Origin: Pseudonocardia ammonioxydans
GTDB lineage: Bacteria; Actinomycetota; Actinomycetes; Mycobacteriales; Pseudonocardiaceae
Assembly (NCBI RefSeq): GCF_900115005.1
Contig: NZ_FOUY01000013.1
Coordinates: forward strand, 91,382-155,381
Direction: 5' to 3'
Length of the DNA: 64,000 bases
Shown here: positions 26,785 through 35,513 of the stretch, piece after piece
Numbering within the stretch: position 1 is the stretch's first letter
Layout: each line of letters begins with the position of its first letter
Notes under the pieces: generated by a model
Databases searched by the model: none
Seen by the model: only the letters and a program-made list of their open reading frames with translations
Told to the model about the DNA's origin: nothing
Program-made: the position numbers and the translations under genes

Positions 26785-27255
26785 TCAGAGGCGCGCGCGG
26801 TAGTCCTCGAGCAGCGAGGTCAGCCGCGCCACCATGAAGTCGTAGTAGGCGGCCATCTGACCGAGCCGCTCCTGCTGCAGCGCCGGGAGGCCGTCGCTCG
26901 ACGCCTCCGTGCGGTGGGCGAGGTCGCGCAGCCTCCGCACCTGGGCGAGCTGGTGTTCCAGACAGCCGACCCAGGCGTCCGCGCGCCACTGGTGGACGTA
27001 GTGCCGCGCCCCCTCCTGTTTGAACCGGTGGACGACACCGTTGGTGATCAGCAGGCGGGTGATCTCGGACATCGCCCCCGCGCTCGCGCCGACCTCGGCC
27101 TGCAGCTGCCGGGCGGTCATCGGCTCCCCGCTCAGCAGGAGCACCCCCGCAGTGCGCCCGGTCGTCGGCGACCAGCCCATGGTCTGCCCGAGCACCGTCG
27201 CGAAGTCCTCGATCAGGAGCTCCGCGGCGGCCGTGCGGGTGTCCGAGGCGCCCAC
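26785..27255 (-). CDS. GbsR/MarR-type transcriptional regulator
   Basis: A 156-residue winged-helix regulator. Seen: TAGVLLLSGEPMTARQLQAEVGASAGAMSEITRLLITNGVVHRF, the GbsR-type HTH, and an N-terminal MGWSPTTGR helix typical of this group. GTG start behind AGGGGG. It is divergent from a GMC oxidoreductase-aldehyde dehydrogenase operon; in Bacillus, GbsR controls the analogous choline-to-glycine-betaine genes (gbsAB), so the same logic with an alcohol ligand is likely. The 130 bp to its left, towards the helicase, hold no gene. Confidence 0.85.
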   Translation of the reverse strand: MGASDTRTAAAELLIEDFATVLGQTMGWSPTTGRTAGVLLLSGEPMTARQLQAEVGASAGAMSEITRLLITNGVVHRFKQEGARHYVHQWRADAWVGCLEHQLAQVRRLRDLAHRTEASSDGLPALQQERLGQMAAYYDFMVARLTSLLEDYRARL

Positions 27256-27293
27256 GCGTCCCCCTCATTTCACTCACGTACGAAAATTCAGCA

Positions 27294-27323
27294 TTGACTG
27301 AGAGTTCAGGTGGGCGCCATAGT
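27294..27323 (+). promoter_or_regulatory. Candidate promoter of the GMC oxidoreductase operon
   Basis: TTGACT (27294-27299) and CATAGT (27318-27323) are separated by 18 bases and would start transcription near 27330, 50 bases before the ATG. A short TCAG/CTGA inverted repeat (27288-27301) overlaps the -35 and could be the regulator site. The palindrome CGTACG (27277-27282) lies between this promoter and the divergent regulator gene. Confidence 0.4.
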
Positions 27324-27378
27324 ACCGCCCGTCGGCGGCCCCATCAGGGAGGTCGCCCCCGCTCGGCGGAGGTTCCCC

Positions 27379-28950
27379 ATGGCGAAGCACGGCTGGGACG
27401 TCATCGTGGTGGGCGCGGGTTCGTCCGGCGCCGTGCTCGCGAGTCGTCTCGCGGGGGCGGGGCGCTGCGTCCTGCTGCTCGAGGCCGGACCGGACCTGCG
27501 GTCGGCCGAGATACCCGAGGTCTGGCGCTCACCGAACCCGGCACGGGCACTGCTCGACCGGGAGGCGACCACACCGCTGGTGTGGCCGGACCTGCTCGCC
27601 ACCCGGACGGACAAGCAGGACGCCGCCCTGTACTGGCGCGGCCGCGGCACCGGGGGCAGCTCGTCGATCAACGGTCAGATCGCGATCCGGCCACCGATGG
27701 CGGACTTCGACGACTGGGTCCGCCAGGGCTGCACCGGCTGGTCCCCCGACGACGTGTTGCCGCACTTCGCCCGGTCCGAGCACGACGAGCAGTTCGGCGA
27801 CGAGCCCTACCACGGCCGCGGCGGCCCGACCCCGATCCACCGGATGCCGCGCTCACAGTGGGGCTCGGCGGACACCGCGCTGTGCGATGCGGCGCTCGCA
27901 GCGGGCCACGGCTGGGCCAAGGACGTCAACGCGCCCGGCGCCGCCGGGGTCTCGCCGTACCCGATCAACTCCCGGGACCGGCGGCGGGTGAGCGTCAACG
28001 ACGGCTACCTCGAACCCGCCCGGGACTCCGGGAACCTCACGATCCGTGGCGACGCCCTGGTCGACCGGGTGCTCGTCGAGGCGGGCCGGGCGGTGGGCGT
28101 GCGCTACCTGGCCGGTGACGCGCCGGTGCAGGAGCACGCGGATCTCGTCGTGCTCAGCGCCGGTGCGGTGCACTCCCCCACCGTCCTGATGCGCTCCGGG
28201 ATCGGGCCGGCCGGCCTGCTGCGCGGGCTCGGGATCGACGTCGTCGCGGATCTGCCGGTGGGACGCGGGCTGCAGGACCACCCGATGGTCGGCGTGGCGA
28301 TCCCGCTGAACGAGGCGTCGGCGATGCGGAGCCCGGACGACCGGCACACCAACGTCTGCGTGCGCTACACCAGCGACGCACCGGGCGCGTTGCCGCTGGA
28401 CATGATGTTCGTGTCGCTCAACCAGAACGTGCTGGCCATGGAGCACGCCGACCTGCGGTTCGGGGCCGGCGGGTTCGGGGTGTGGGTCAACCAGGCGTAC
28501 TCCCGCGGGTCGGTGACGCTGACCTCGACCGACCCGCGGGTGCAGCCGGAGGTCCGGGAGGCGATGCTCTCCGACGAGCGCGACCTGGCGCGGCTGCGCT
28601 CGGGCGTCCGCGCCCTGATGGAGATGGCCCGCGGTGCCGACGCCGCGGCCATCGCGGACGGACCCGTCGACCGGGTCAACACGACCCTGCTGTCCGTCCT
28701 GGACGACGACGCCCGGCTCGACGACCACCTGCTGGCCACGGCCGCGGACGCCCAGCACGCGACGAGCACCTGCCGGATGGGCGACCCATCTGGTGTGGAC
28801 ACCGTGGTCGACCCGGACTGCCGGGTCCTCGGGGTCGACGGTCTGCGCGTCGTCGACGCCTCGATCTTCCCCTCGGTTCCCCGGGCCAACACGAACCTGA
28901 CCGCGATCATGGCCGGTGAGCTGATCGCCGAGCGGCTGGGCCGCTCGTGA
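27379..28950 (+). CDS. GMC-family FAD oxidoreductase (choline-dehydrogenase-like)
   Basis: A 523-residue flavoprotein that oxidises an alcohol to an aldehyde. Seen: the ADP-binding loop VVGAGSSGAVLASRL (about residues 10-24), EAGPD, the GMC signature RGRGTGGSSSINGQI, the second signature SAGAVHSPTVLMRSGIGP and the C-terminal catalytic region with HATSTCRMG and PRANTNLTAIM. ATG 27379 has GGAGG six bases upstream; a longer frame to 27310 lacks a site. Followed by an aldehyde dehydrogenase at GTGA overlap, so the two form an alcohol-to-acid pair. Substrate unknown. Confidence 0.9.
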   Translation: MAKHGWDVIVVGAGSSGAVLASRLAGAGRCVLLLEAGPDLRSAEIPEVWRSPNPARALLDREATTPLVWPDLLATRTDKQDAALYWRGRGTGGSSSINGQIAIRPPMADFDDWVRQGCTGWSPDDVLPHFARSEHDEQFGDEPYHGRGGPTPIHRMPRSQWGSADTALCDAALAAGHGWAKDVNAPGAAGVSPYPINSRDRRRVSVNDGYLEPARDSGNLTIRGDALVDRVLVEAGRAVGVRYLAGDAPVQEHADLVVLSAGAVHSPTVLMRSGIGPAGLLRGLGIDVVADLPVGRGLQDHPMVGVAIPLNEASAMRSPDDRHTNVCVRYTSDAPGALPLDMMFVSLNQNVLAMEHADLRFGAGGFGVWVNQAYSRGSVTLTSTDPRVQPEVREAMLSDERDLARLRSGVRALMEMARGADAAAIADGPVDRVNTTLLSVLDDDARLDDHLLATAADAQHATSTCRMGDPSGVDTVVDPDCRVLGVDGLRVVDASIFPSVPRANTNLTAIMAGELIAERLGRS

Positions 28951-30428
28951 GCACCCCGTCCCCGAGGAGCGCGACCTCTCCCATGACGACTCCGCCCGTC
29001 GCCACCCTGCCCGTCGCCACCCTGCAGAACTACATCGGCGGGCGCCGGGAGGACTCGGCCGCCGGTGCGTTCGGCGACCTCGTCGACCCGGCGTCCGGCG
29101 AGCTCGTCGCGCGCCGGCCGGTGGGCTGCGCCGAGGACGTCGACCGCGCCGTCGCGGCGGCCACGGCGGCGCAACCGGGGTGGGCCGCGGTGTCGTCGGA
29201 CGAGCGGATCGGCCGGCTCGAGCGGGTCGCCGACACCGTCGCCACGCACGCCGGCGAACTGGCCGAGCTGCAGTGCCGCGAGATGGGCAAGCCGGTCGGC
29301 CTGGGCCGGACGTTCATCGAGAACGGCGTCGCGATGCTGCGCGGGGCACTGGCCGACGCGCGCAGCTACCCGTTCGACACCGTCACCGCCCACGACGACG
29401 GCAGCAGCAGCCGGGTGCTGCGCCACCCGCTCGGCGTCACGGCCGTGATCACGCCGTGGAACTTCCCGGTCCTCACTGTCCTGATCGCGATCGGACCGCT
29501 GCTGGCCGCGGGCAACACCGTGGTGCTCAAGCCCTCCGAGCGGTCCCCGCTCTCCACCGGGCGGCTGGTCGAGCTGCTCGATCTCCCGGCCGGCGTGCTG
29601 AACCTGGTGCACGGCGACCGGCGCGCCGGCGCGCCCCTGAGCAGCCACCCGGACGTCGGGCTGGTCCGGTTCACCGGATCCGTGGCGGCCGGTCGCGAGG
29701 TCGGCGCGAGCACCGGCCGCGGCCTGCACCGGGCGCTGCTCGAGCTGGGCGGCAAGGACCCGGTCGTCGTCGACGCCGGCGTCGATCCGGTCGCCACCGC
29801 ACACGCCGTCGCGTTCGGGGCGTTCATGAACAGCGGCCAGATCTGCACGTCGATGGAACGGATCTACGTGCACCGCGACGTCGCGGAGGAGTTCGTGAGC
29901 GCACTCTGCGCGGCCGCGGCCGGCTACACCACCGGCGACGGCCGCGACGAGCAGACCGTGCTCGGCCCGCTGGTCGACCGCCGCCAGCGCGAGCTCGTCG
30001 AACAGCAGGTCGCCGACGCCGTCGCCCGCGGCGCGACCATCCGGGCCGGCGGCACCACGCCATCCGGCCCGGGATGCTTCTACCCCGCGACGGTGCTCAC
30101 CGACGTCGACGACGCGATGCTCGTGATGACCGAGGAGACGTTCGGGCCGGTCGCCCCGGTCCAGGTCGTCGAGTCCTGGGAGGACGGCCTGGCGCGGGCG
30201 AGCCGGTCGGCGTTCGGGCTGGCGGCCACCGTCTACACCCACGACCCGGCGCACGCCGCGGAGGCGGCGTCCATCCCGGCCGCGGTGACCTGGGTGAACC
30301 AGTGGCAGGGCGGCGGAGCGGGCATGGTCTGCGAGCCCGCGCGTGACAGCGGCATGGGCGCGACGGGTGGGCACGCGACCTACGACGCCGCCACCCGGCC
30401 GTCCACCGTGTACGTGGCGGCGTCGTGA
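28947..30428 (+). CDS. NAD(P)-dependent aldehyde dehydrogenase
   Basis: A 493-residue ALDH. Seen: TPWNFPVLTVLIAIGPLLAAGNTVVLKPS, catalytic glutamate in LLELGGKDP, catalytic cysteine in SGQICTSMERIY and the EETFGPVAPVQV motif. The GTG overlaps the oxidoreductase stop (GTGA); an in-frame ATG at 28983 is an alternative start. It should oxidise the aldehyde produced by the GMC enzyme. It overlaps the M20 hydrolase gene by GTGA. Confidence 0.9.
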   Translation: MSTPSPRSATSPMTTPPVATLPVATLQNYIGGRREDSAAGAFGDLVDPASGELVARRPVGCAEDVDRAVAAATAAQPGWAAVSSDERIGRLERVADTVATHAGELAELQCREMGKPVGLGRTFIENGVAMLRGALADARSYPFDTVTAHDDGSSSRVLRHPLGVTAVITPWNFPVLTVLIAIGPLLAAGNTVVLKPSERSPLSTGRLVELLDLPAGVLNLVHGDRRAGAPLSSHPDVGLVRFTGSVAAGREVGASTGRGLHRALLELGGKDPVVVDAGVDPVATAHAVAFGAFMNSGQICTSMERIYVHRDVAEEFVSALCAAAAGYTTGDGRDEQTVLGPLVDRRQRELVEQQVADAVARGATIRAGGTTPSGPGCFYPATVLTDVDDAMLVMTEETFGPVAPVQVVESWEDGLARASRSAFGLAATVYTHDPAHAAEAASIPAAVTWVNQWQGGGAGMVCEPARDSGMGATGGHATYDAATRPSTVYVAAS

Positions 30429-31552
30429 ACGCCCCGCAGGCCCGGCGGGAGATCGAGACGCGGATCCGGTCGGCCGAGGCGGAGCTGCTCGGGCTGTCGC
30501 ACCGCATCCACGCGCACCCCGAGCTCGCCTTCGAAGAGGTCCGCGCCAGCGCCTGGCTGGCCGAGCTGCTGGCCGCGGGCGGGTTCACCGTCGACCACGG
30601 CTGCTACGGCCTGAACACCGCGGTGCGCGCCACCGTCGGGTCCGGGCCGGTCCACGTCGGCATCTGCGCCGAGTACGACGCGCTGCCCGGCATCGGGCAC
30701 GCCTGCGGGCACAACATCATCGCCGCCGCGGCGGCGGGCGCCGGGATCGGGCTGGCCGGCCTGGCCGACGACCTCGGGCTGACGATCACCGTGCTGGGGA
30801 CGCCCGCGGAGGAGGGCGGCGGCGGGAAGATCCTGATGCTCGAGCGCGGCGCGTTCGACGGGCTCGACGCGGCGATGATGGTGCATCCCGCCGCCGTCGA
30901 GATGGCCGCGATGCCCGGCACCGCGGTGTCGGTGTTCGACGTGTCCTACCGCGGCACCCCGGCACACGCCGGCGCCTACCCGGAGCGCGGTGTCAACGCC
31001 GCCGACGCGATGACCGTCGCCCAGGTCGCGATCGGCCTGCTGCGCCAGCAGACCGCCGGCACCGACCGGATCCAGGGCATCGTCACGGAGGCCGGCAGCG
31101 CGGCGAACATCATCCCGGACACCAGCCGTGGACAGTGGATCGTGCGCGCGGACTCCCAGGTCGCGCTCGCACCGCTGACGGACCGGGTGCAGCGCTGCTT
31201 CGAGGCCGGTGCGCTGGCCACCGGGTGCGAGCTCGGCCTCACCCCGGCCTGCCCGGACTACGCCGATCTGCGCCCCGACCCCGGCCTGCTGGCGCTCTAC
31301 CGGGCCAACGCCGAGGCGCTCGGGCGCACCTTCCCCGAGCTGCCGGCCGGGATGACCGGCGCCGCCACCGACATGGGCAACGTCTCGCACGTCGTGCCGA
31401 CCATCCATCCGATGCTCGGCCTGGACTGCCTCCCCGCCGTCAACCACCAGCCCGAGTTCACCGCCGCGTGCGTCACCCCGGCCGCGGACCGGGCCGTCGT
31501 CGAGGGCGCGATCGCCATGGCCTGGACGGCCGCCGACCTGGCCGGGGCGTGA
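30425..31552 (+). CDS. M20-family amidohydrolase (AbgB/HipO-like aminoacylase)
   Basis: A 375-residue zinc-dependent amidohydrolase. Seen: HRIHAHPELAFEE, metal ligands in AEYDALPGIGHACGHN and GTPAEEGGGGK, the dimerisation-domain motif GTPAHAGAYPERGVNAADA and the C-terminal SHVVPTIHP. The family hydrolyses N-acyl or N-aroyl amino acids and p-aminobenzoyl-glutamate. It is the third gene of the GbsR-flanked operon (GTGA overlap), which suggests that the substrate is an amide- or acyl-linked amino alcohol or its oxidised product (inference). Confidence 0.88.
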   Translation: MNAPQARREIETRIRSAEAELLGLSHRIHAHPELAFEEVRASAWLAELLAAGGFTVDHGCYGLNTAVRATVGSGPVHVGICAEYDALPGIGHACGHNIIAAAAAGAGIGLAGLADDLGLTITVLGTPAEEGGGGKILMLERGAFDGLDAAMMVHPAAVEMAAMPGTAVSVFDVSYRGTPAHAGAYPERGVNAADAMTVAQVAIGLLRQQTAGTDRIQGIVTEAGSAANIIPDTSRGQWIVRADSQVALAPLTDRVQRCFEAGALATGCELGLTPACPDYADLRPDPGLLALYRANAEALGRTFPELPAGMTGAATDMGNVSHVVPTIHPMLGLDCLPAVNHQPEFTAACVTPAADRAVVEGAIAMAWTAADLAGA

Positions 31553-31567
31553 GTGCCGCCGTCCCGT

Positions 31568-32191
31568 TCATCCCGCACGCACTCCGGCCGTCGTGAGCAG
31601 CTCCCCGGCGGCGGCACACGCCCCGTCGGTGATCACGTGCTCGTCACCCGGGTCGATCCGGAGGTCGACCGTGGCGCCGGCCCACTCGAGCAGCGCGGCG
31701 GTCTCCTCCACCCGGTACCGCGGCACCCAGGGATCGCGGTCGATGCTGCGCACGACCGTGGCGAGCCCGTCGAGGGATCCCGCGGGCGGGCCGGTGATCG
31801 GTTCCGGCCCGATGTAGCCACCGGTGAAGAGGATCAGGCCCGCGTAGCGCTGCGGGGCGACGGTCAGGACGTGGTGGGCCAGCAGGCAGGCTCCCTGCGA
31901 GAAGCCCCAGAGCACGACGCGCTCGCGCGGGAACCCGCGGCCGGCCAGCTCGTCCAGGCACCCGGTCACGATCTCCAGGGACTCACCGAGCGCGGGCCGG
32001 TTGCGCTCCAGTGGCACCAGGAACGGTTCCGGGTACCAGCTGTCACCGGCGGCGTGCGGGGCGTGGAAGCGCACGCGGGGGGCGGCGAACCGGGCGGCGG
32101 TCTCCTGCATGAACTGCGGGGTCTGGCCGCGGCCGTGCACCGCGAGGACGGCCAGGCCGGCCGTCCCCGCGGTGGCACCCCACTCGTGCAT
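31568..32191 (-). CDS. Phospholipase/carboxylesterase-type alpha/beta hydrolase
   Basis: A 207-residue hydrolase. Seen: VLAVHGRGQTP, the nucleophile motif GFSQGACL, the acid residue in SIDRDPWVP and the histidine in GDEHVI, as in the dienelactone hydrolase/carboxylesterase-2 group. Its ATG overlaps the stop of the flavin enzyme by one base (TGATG), so it is the third gene of the aromatic operon starting at 34336. Hydrolysis of a ring-cleavage product is plausible. Confidence 0.85.
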   Translation of the reverse strand: MHEWGATAGTAGLAVLAVHGRGQTPQFMQETAARFAAPRVRFHAPHAAGDSWYPEPFLVPLERNRPALGESLEIVTGCLDELAGRGFPRERVVLWGFSQGACLLAHHVLTVAPQRYAGLILFTGGYIGPEPITGPPAGSLDGLATVVRSIDRDPWVPRYRVEETAALLEWAGATVDLRIDPGDEHVITDGACAAAGELLTTAGVRAG

Positions 32192-33372
32192 CACGCGGGC
32201 GCCTCCTGCAGGTCGAGGAAGGCCCAGTGCGCGTCCGGGGCCAGCCCGGACAGCCACCGCCCGCAGTTCTGCAGGACGACCGGGCCGGACGTGACGTGCT
32301 GGGTGCCGGCGTGCAGGTCCCGGAAGAACCGCTGCAGGACACCACGGCGCAGCGCCGCAGTGCCGGCCCACCTGTAGACCGCCTGCCCCACCTCATGGAC
32401 CGACCAGGTGGTGTTGTTGAGCATGAGCCGGGTCAGCGTCTCCTGCTCGGTGCTCAGCTTCTCGCCGGCATCGAGCGTCGCCTCGTTGTCGGCCCACACC
32501 TCCGACACCCACGCGTGGGCGGAGCGCAGCCCGGCCTCGGCGCGGGCGTACTCGGCGTGGAACTGCTGGGTGTCGACCGTCGCGCCCGGGGTGCCGGACT
32601 TGCGCACCGCCAGCTCCCGCAGCTCGTCGAGCATCCGCCGGCCGACCCCGAGCGCCCAGCCGGTGTGGCAGATGCCGGCCATGTTCGCCAGGCCGATCCG
32701 GTAGATCGCCCCGCCGTGCCGGACGTCGGTGGTGGCGATCGGATAGGCGTGGCTGTCCGGGACGAACACGTCGTCACACAGGTAGTCGTGGCTGGAGGTG
32801 GCGCGCAGGCCCATGACATCCCAGTTGTCGACCGGGGTCGTCGACTCCGCGGGCAGGGTCAGCACCAGTGCCTCGCCGGTGTCGGCGCACAGCGCCGCGG
32901 TGTGGATGTGGCTGGCCATCGCGCTCCCGGAGGCGAAGTGCCAGTGGCCGCTGATCCGGTAGCCGCCGTCAACACGCACGGCATCACCCAGCTTGGTCCC
33001 CTGGCCGGCGATCAGGGCGTGGCGTCCGTTCACCACGTCCGGGAACAGGTCCCGCGCGGCCACCTCGCCCAGGTAGGCGGCGGTCGTCCCGGTGATCATC
33101 TGTACGGCCATGAACGTCCACCCGGCCGAGGCGTCGGCGTAGGTGATGCGCGCGATGGTGTCGATGACCTGCCGGGGTGAGAACTCGTAGCCGCCGAGCT
33201 CGCGCGGGATGCCGATCCGGAAGGCGCCCGTGCCGACCAGCGCGTCCGCCGACTCATCGGTGAGCCTGCCGAGGTCCTCGCTCTTCTCGGCGTTGTCCTG
33301 CAGCGTCGCCGAGATCCCGTCGATGCGTTCGATCAGTGCGTCGAGCTCGTCGCTGACGTGGAGCTGTCCCAT
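32191..33372 (-). CDS. Acyl-CoA-dehydrogenase-fold flavin monooxygenase component (HsaA/HpaH-like)
   Basis: A 393-residue protein with the three-domain acyl-CoA dehydrogenase fold of two-component flavin-dependent hydroxylases. Seen: GIPRELGGYEFSPRQVIDTIARI, the flavin-binding beta-domain SGHWHFASGSAMASHIHTAAL, NWDVMGLRATSSHDYLCDDVFVP, and HVTSGPVVLQNCGRWLSG at the C-terminus. It would need a separate flavin reductase, which is not in the window. Ten bases separate it from the extradiol dioxygenase, pointing to ring hydroxylation coupled to ring cleavage. ATG after GAGGGGA. Confidence 0.85.
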   Translation of the reverse strand: MGQLHVSDELDALIERIDGISATLQDNAEKSEDLGRLTDESADALVGTGAFRIGIPRELGGYEFSPRQVIDTIARITYADASAGWTFMAVQMITGTTAAYLGEVAARDLFPDVVNGRHALIAGQGTKLGDAVRVDGGYRISGHWHFASGSAMASHIHTAALCADTGEALVLTLPAESTTPVDNWDVMGLRATSSHDYLCDDVFVPDSHAYPIATTDVRHGGAIYRIGLANMAGICHTGWALGVGRRMLDELRELAVRKSGTPGATVDTQQFHAEYARAEAGLRSAHAWVSEVWADNEATLDAGEKLSTEQETLTRLMLNNTTWSVHEVGQAVYRWAGTAALRRGVLQRFFRDLHAGTQHVTSGPVVLQNCGRWLSGLAPDAHWAFLDLQEAPA

Positions 33373-33382
33373 GACGGTCCCC

Positions 33383-34336
33383 TCAGATGTCGATCGGCTC
33401 GAGCCGGGAGAAGATCTCCTCGCGCCGATGCTCGAACTGCTCCGGCAGCTGGAACCGGGTTCCCAGCTCGTGCGGGGACTCGTCGCAGTCCCAGCCGCCC
33501 TCGGCGTGGGTGACCGCCAGCTCGAACAGAGCGCCGCCCGGCGTCCGCACGTAGACGCTCTTGAAGTACTTGCGGTCCTTCAGCTCGGAGATGTCGGTGT
33601 AGCCGGCGCCCTCGATGCCGAACTTGGCCTCGTCCTGGTTCTCCAGCGTCTCGAGATCCCAGGCGAAGTGGTGGTGGGTACCGGCGCCGTAGTGCCAGGT
33701 GCCCTGGTCGTCGCGGCGGTTGACGGTGATCTCCACGTGGTTGCCGACCTTCGCCTCGCCCACCTGCAGCGCCACGACGTCCCGCTCCTCGACCGGGTCG
33801 CCCTGACCGAAGAACGAGCGGTCGGCGAACTCGACCATCCGGTCCGGGGTGTGCACGTGCACGCCGATCCCGTGCAGCCCGTGGACGGCGTGTTCCTGGG
33901 GGACGCCGTAGCCGGTGTGGCCGACCCGTCCGTCGCCGGTGCTGCCGACGAACATGTACTCGATCCCCGAGGGGTGCCGGAACGCCAGGCGCCGCTGCCC
34001 GAACCGCTCCACGTCGGTGACCTCGACGTCGTGTGCGGTGAGCCGGTCGTGCCAGTAGTTCATGGACCCGTGCGGGATCGCGAGCAGCACCTCGCGCGAC
34101 TGGTTGGTCCCGGGCGTCCCGAACAGCCCGGCCTGCGCCCACGGGAACGTGGTCACCACTGCAGACGGGTCGCCGTGCGCGTTCGAGTAGTAGAGGTGGT
34201 AGATCGGCAGCGAGCCGTCGAAGAGCACGGTGCGCTTGATGAATCGCATTCCGAGCACCTTGACGTGGAAGTCGACGTCGTCCTGCGCGTTCCCCACCGA
34301 CAGCGTCACGTGGTGCGAGCCCTTGATGTAGGCCAT
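33383..34336 (-). CDS. VOC-superfamily ring-cleaving extradiol dioxygenase (MhqA/LinE-like)
   Basis: A 317-residue two-domain glyoxalase-fold protein. Seen: GSHHVTLSVGNAQDDVDFHVKVLGM (first-domain metal histidine), HGIGVHVHTP and WHYGAGTHHHFAWDLE (second domain), and LFELAVTHAEGGWDCDE (metal glutamate). This fits hydroquinone/catechol-type dioxygenases annotated as ring-cleaving dioxygenase. ATG 34336 follows GGAGG at six bases. It is the first gene of the operon and divergent from an AraC regulator. Substrate unknown. Confidence 0.85.
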   Translation of the reverse strand: MAYIKGSHHVTLSVGNAQDDVDFHVKVLGMRFIKRTVLFDGSLPIYHLYYSNAHGDPSAVVTTFPWAQAGLFGTPGTNQSREVLLAIPHGSMNYWHDRLTAHDVEVTDVERFGQRRLAFRHPSGIEYMFVGSTGDGRVGHTGYGVPQEHAVHGLHGIGVHVHTPDRMVEFADRSFFGQGDPVEERDVVALQVGEAKVGNHVEITVNRRDDQGTWHYGAGTHHHFAWDLETLENQDEAKFGIEGAGYTDISELKDRKYFKSVYVRTPGGALFELAVTHAEGGWDCDESPHELGTRFQLPEQFEHRREEIFSRLEPIDI

Positions 34337-34482
34337 GTCAGTCCTCCCCATCGAGTGATCCGACGGGACCGAGCGTAGGAACCGCGCACCGGGAGGGGTA
34401 TCGCGAGAGCGCCCGGTCCTGTCGCCGCGCTGCATCGGCAGCCGGCGGACGTGCGGGTATCGTCGCCGGTGGGTTCGACGGC

Positions 34483-34532
34483 GGTACCGGGAGACCGGCG
34501 GTACCAGGAGACGACGGACCAGGGAGACGACG
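34483..34532 (+). repeat. Three imperfect 16-17-bp repeats, each with an SD-like GGAG, before the AraC gene
   Basis: GGTACCGGGAGACCGGC (34483-34499), GGTACCAGGAGACGACG (34500-34516) and GACCAGGGAGACGACG (34517-34532) follow each other head to tail and end at the ATG. The last copy supplies the SD (GGGAG, six bases). The rest of the 196-bp divergent region has no gene. Confidence 0.85.
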
Positions 34533-35492
34533 ATGACGTCACTGCCCGAGCACCTCGGCGATCCGGCGCTCACCACGGCCGGACCGCGGATCTCGTTCGG
34601 TTCCTGGCGCAGCGCCGTGGCGCGCGACGTCATGCGCTTCGAGTTCGACTGCGACCGCCCCCGCGCGTTCACCGGCGCGATCCGCCAGCGTTCGCTGGCC
34701 GGGGTCGACTTCATCGACATGGTCAGCGGACGTCATGCCGCCCACCGGGACCGCAGTGTCATCTCCGACGCCGACACCGGCTACCTGCTGATGACCCTGC
34801 AGCTCTCCGGCAGCATCCGGATCACCCAGGATGACCGCACCGCGGTCCTGTCCCCCGGCACGTTCGCGGTGTACGACTCGTCGCGCCCCGCGGTCCTCGT
34901 CGCCGGTGACGACTACCGGTCCACCTGCGTGCGGTTCGCAAAGGCCCGGCTGGGCCCGTCCGTGCGGGAACGGATCGGCGAGATCACGGCCACCGCGTTC
35001 GACTATGCACCCGGGCTGTCCGCGACCGCGTGGGACACGCTGCTCAGCGTGAACCGCAACCTCGACGGGCTCGGTGCGCAGGGCCCGTCCGTCGTCCGGT
35101 CAACGATGGACCTGGTCGGGCTGCTGCTGCGGTCCACGAGCGGTGCGGCCGACCGCGCCCCGGCCGACCCGCTGGAGCAGATCCAGGACTTCATCGACCG
35201 CCACCTCGGCGAGCACGACCTGTCACCGGCCCGGATCGCCACGGCCCACCACATCTCGCCGCGGCACCTCTACGGGCTGTTCGACCGGACCGGCACCACC
35301 GTCGCCCGTTGGATCCGGGCGCGGCGGCTCGAACAGTGCCGCCGCGACCTGGCCGACCCGGCGCTGGCCGGCGTCCCGGCCTCCCGGATCGGAGCCCGCT
35401 GGGGGTTTACCAGCCCCGCGCACTTCGGGCACGTGTTCAAGCTGGAGACGGGGCTGACCCCGGCCGGGTTCCGCCGGGCGGCGATGCCGTAG
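34533..35492 (+). CDS. AraC-family transcriptional regulator (AraC-binding-like/NimR type)
   Basis: A 319-residue regulator. Seen: an N-terminal sensor domain (about 30-190, with FIDMVSGRHAAHRDRSVISDADTGYLLMTLQLSG) and a C-terminal pair of HTHs (about 215-315; LSPARIATAHHISPRHLYGLFDRTGTTVARWIRARRLEQCRRDL and ASRIGARWGFTSPAHFGHVFK). It is divergent from the dioxygenase-monooxygenase-hydrolase operon and is its most likely activator. Its 3' end is convergent with the acyl-CoA dehydrogenase gene. Confidence 0.9.
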   Translation: MTSLPEHLGDPALTTAGPRISFGSWRSAVARDVMRFEFDCDRPRAFTGAIRQRSLAGVDFIDMVSGRHAAHRDRSVISDADTGYLLMTLQLSGSIRITQDDRTAVLSPGTFAVYDSSRPAVLVAGDDYRSTCVRFAKARLGPSVRERIGEITATAFDYAPGLSATAWDTLLSVNRNLDGLGAQGPSVVRSTMDLVGLLLRSTSGAADRAPADPLEQIQDFIDRHLGEHDLSPARIATAHHISPRHLYGLFDRTGTTVARWIRARRLEQCRRDLADPALAGVPASRIGARWGFTSPAHFGHVFKLETGLTPAGFRRAAMP

Positions 35493-35513
35493 CGGCCGGC
35501 CCGGACAGCACGG

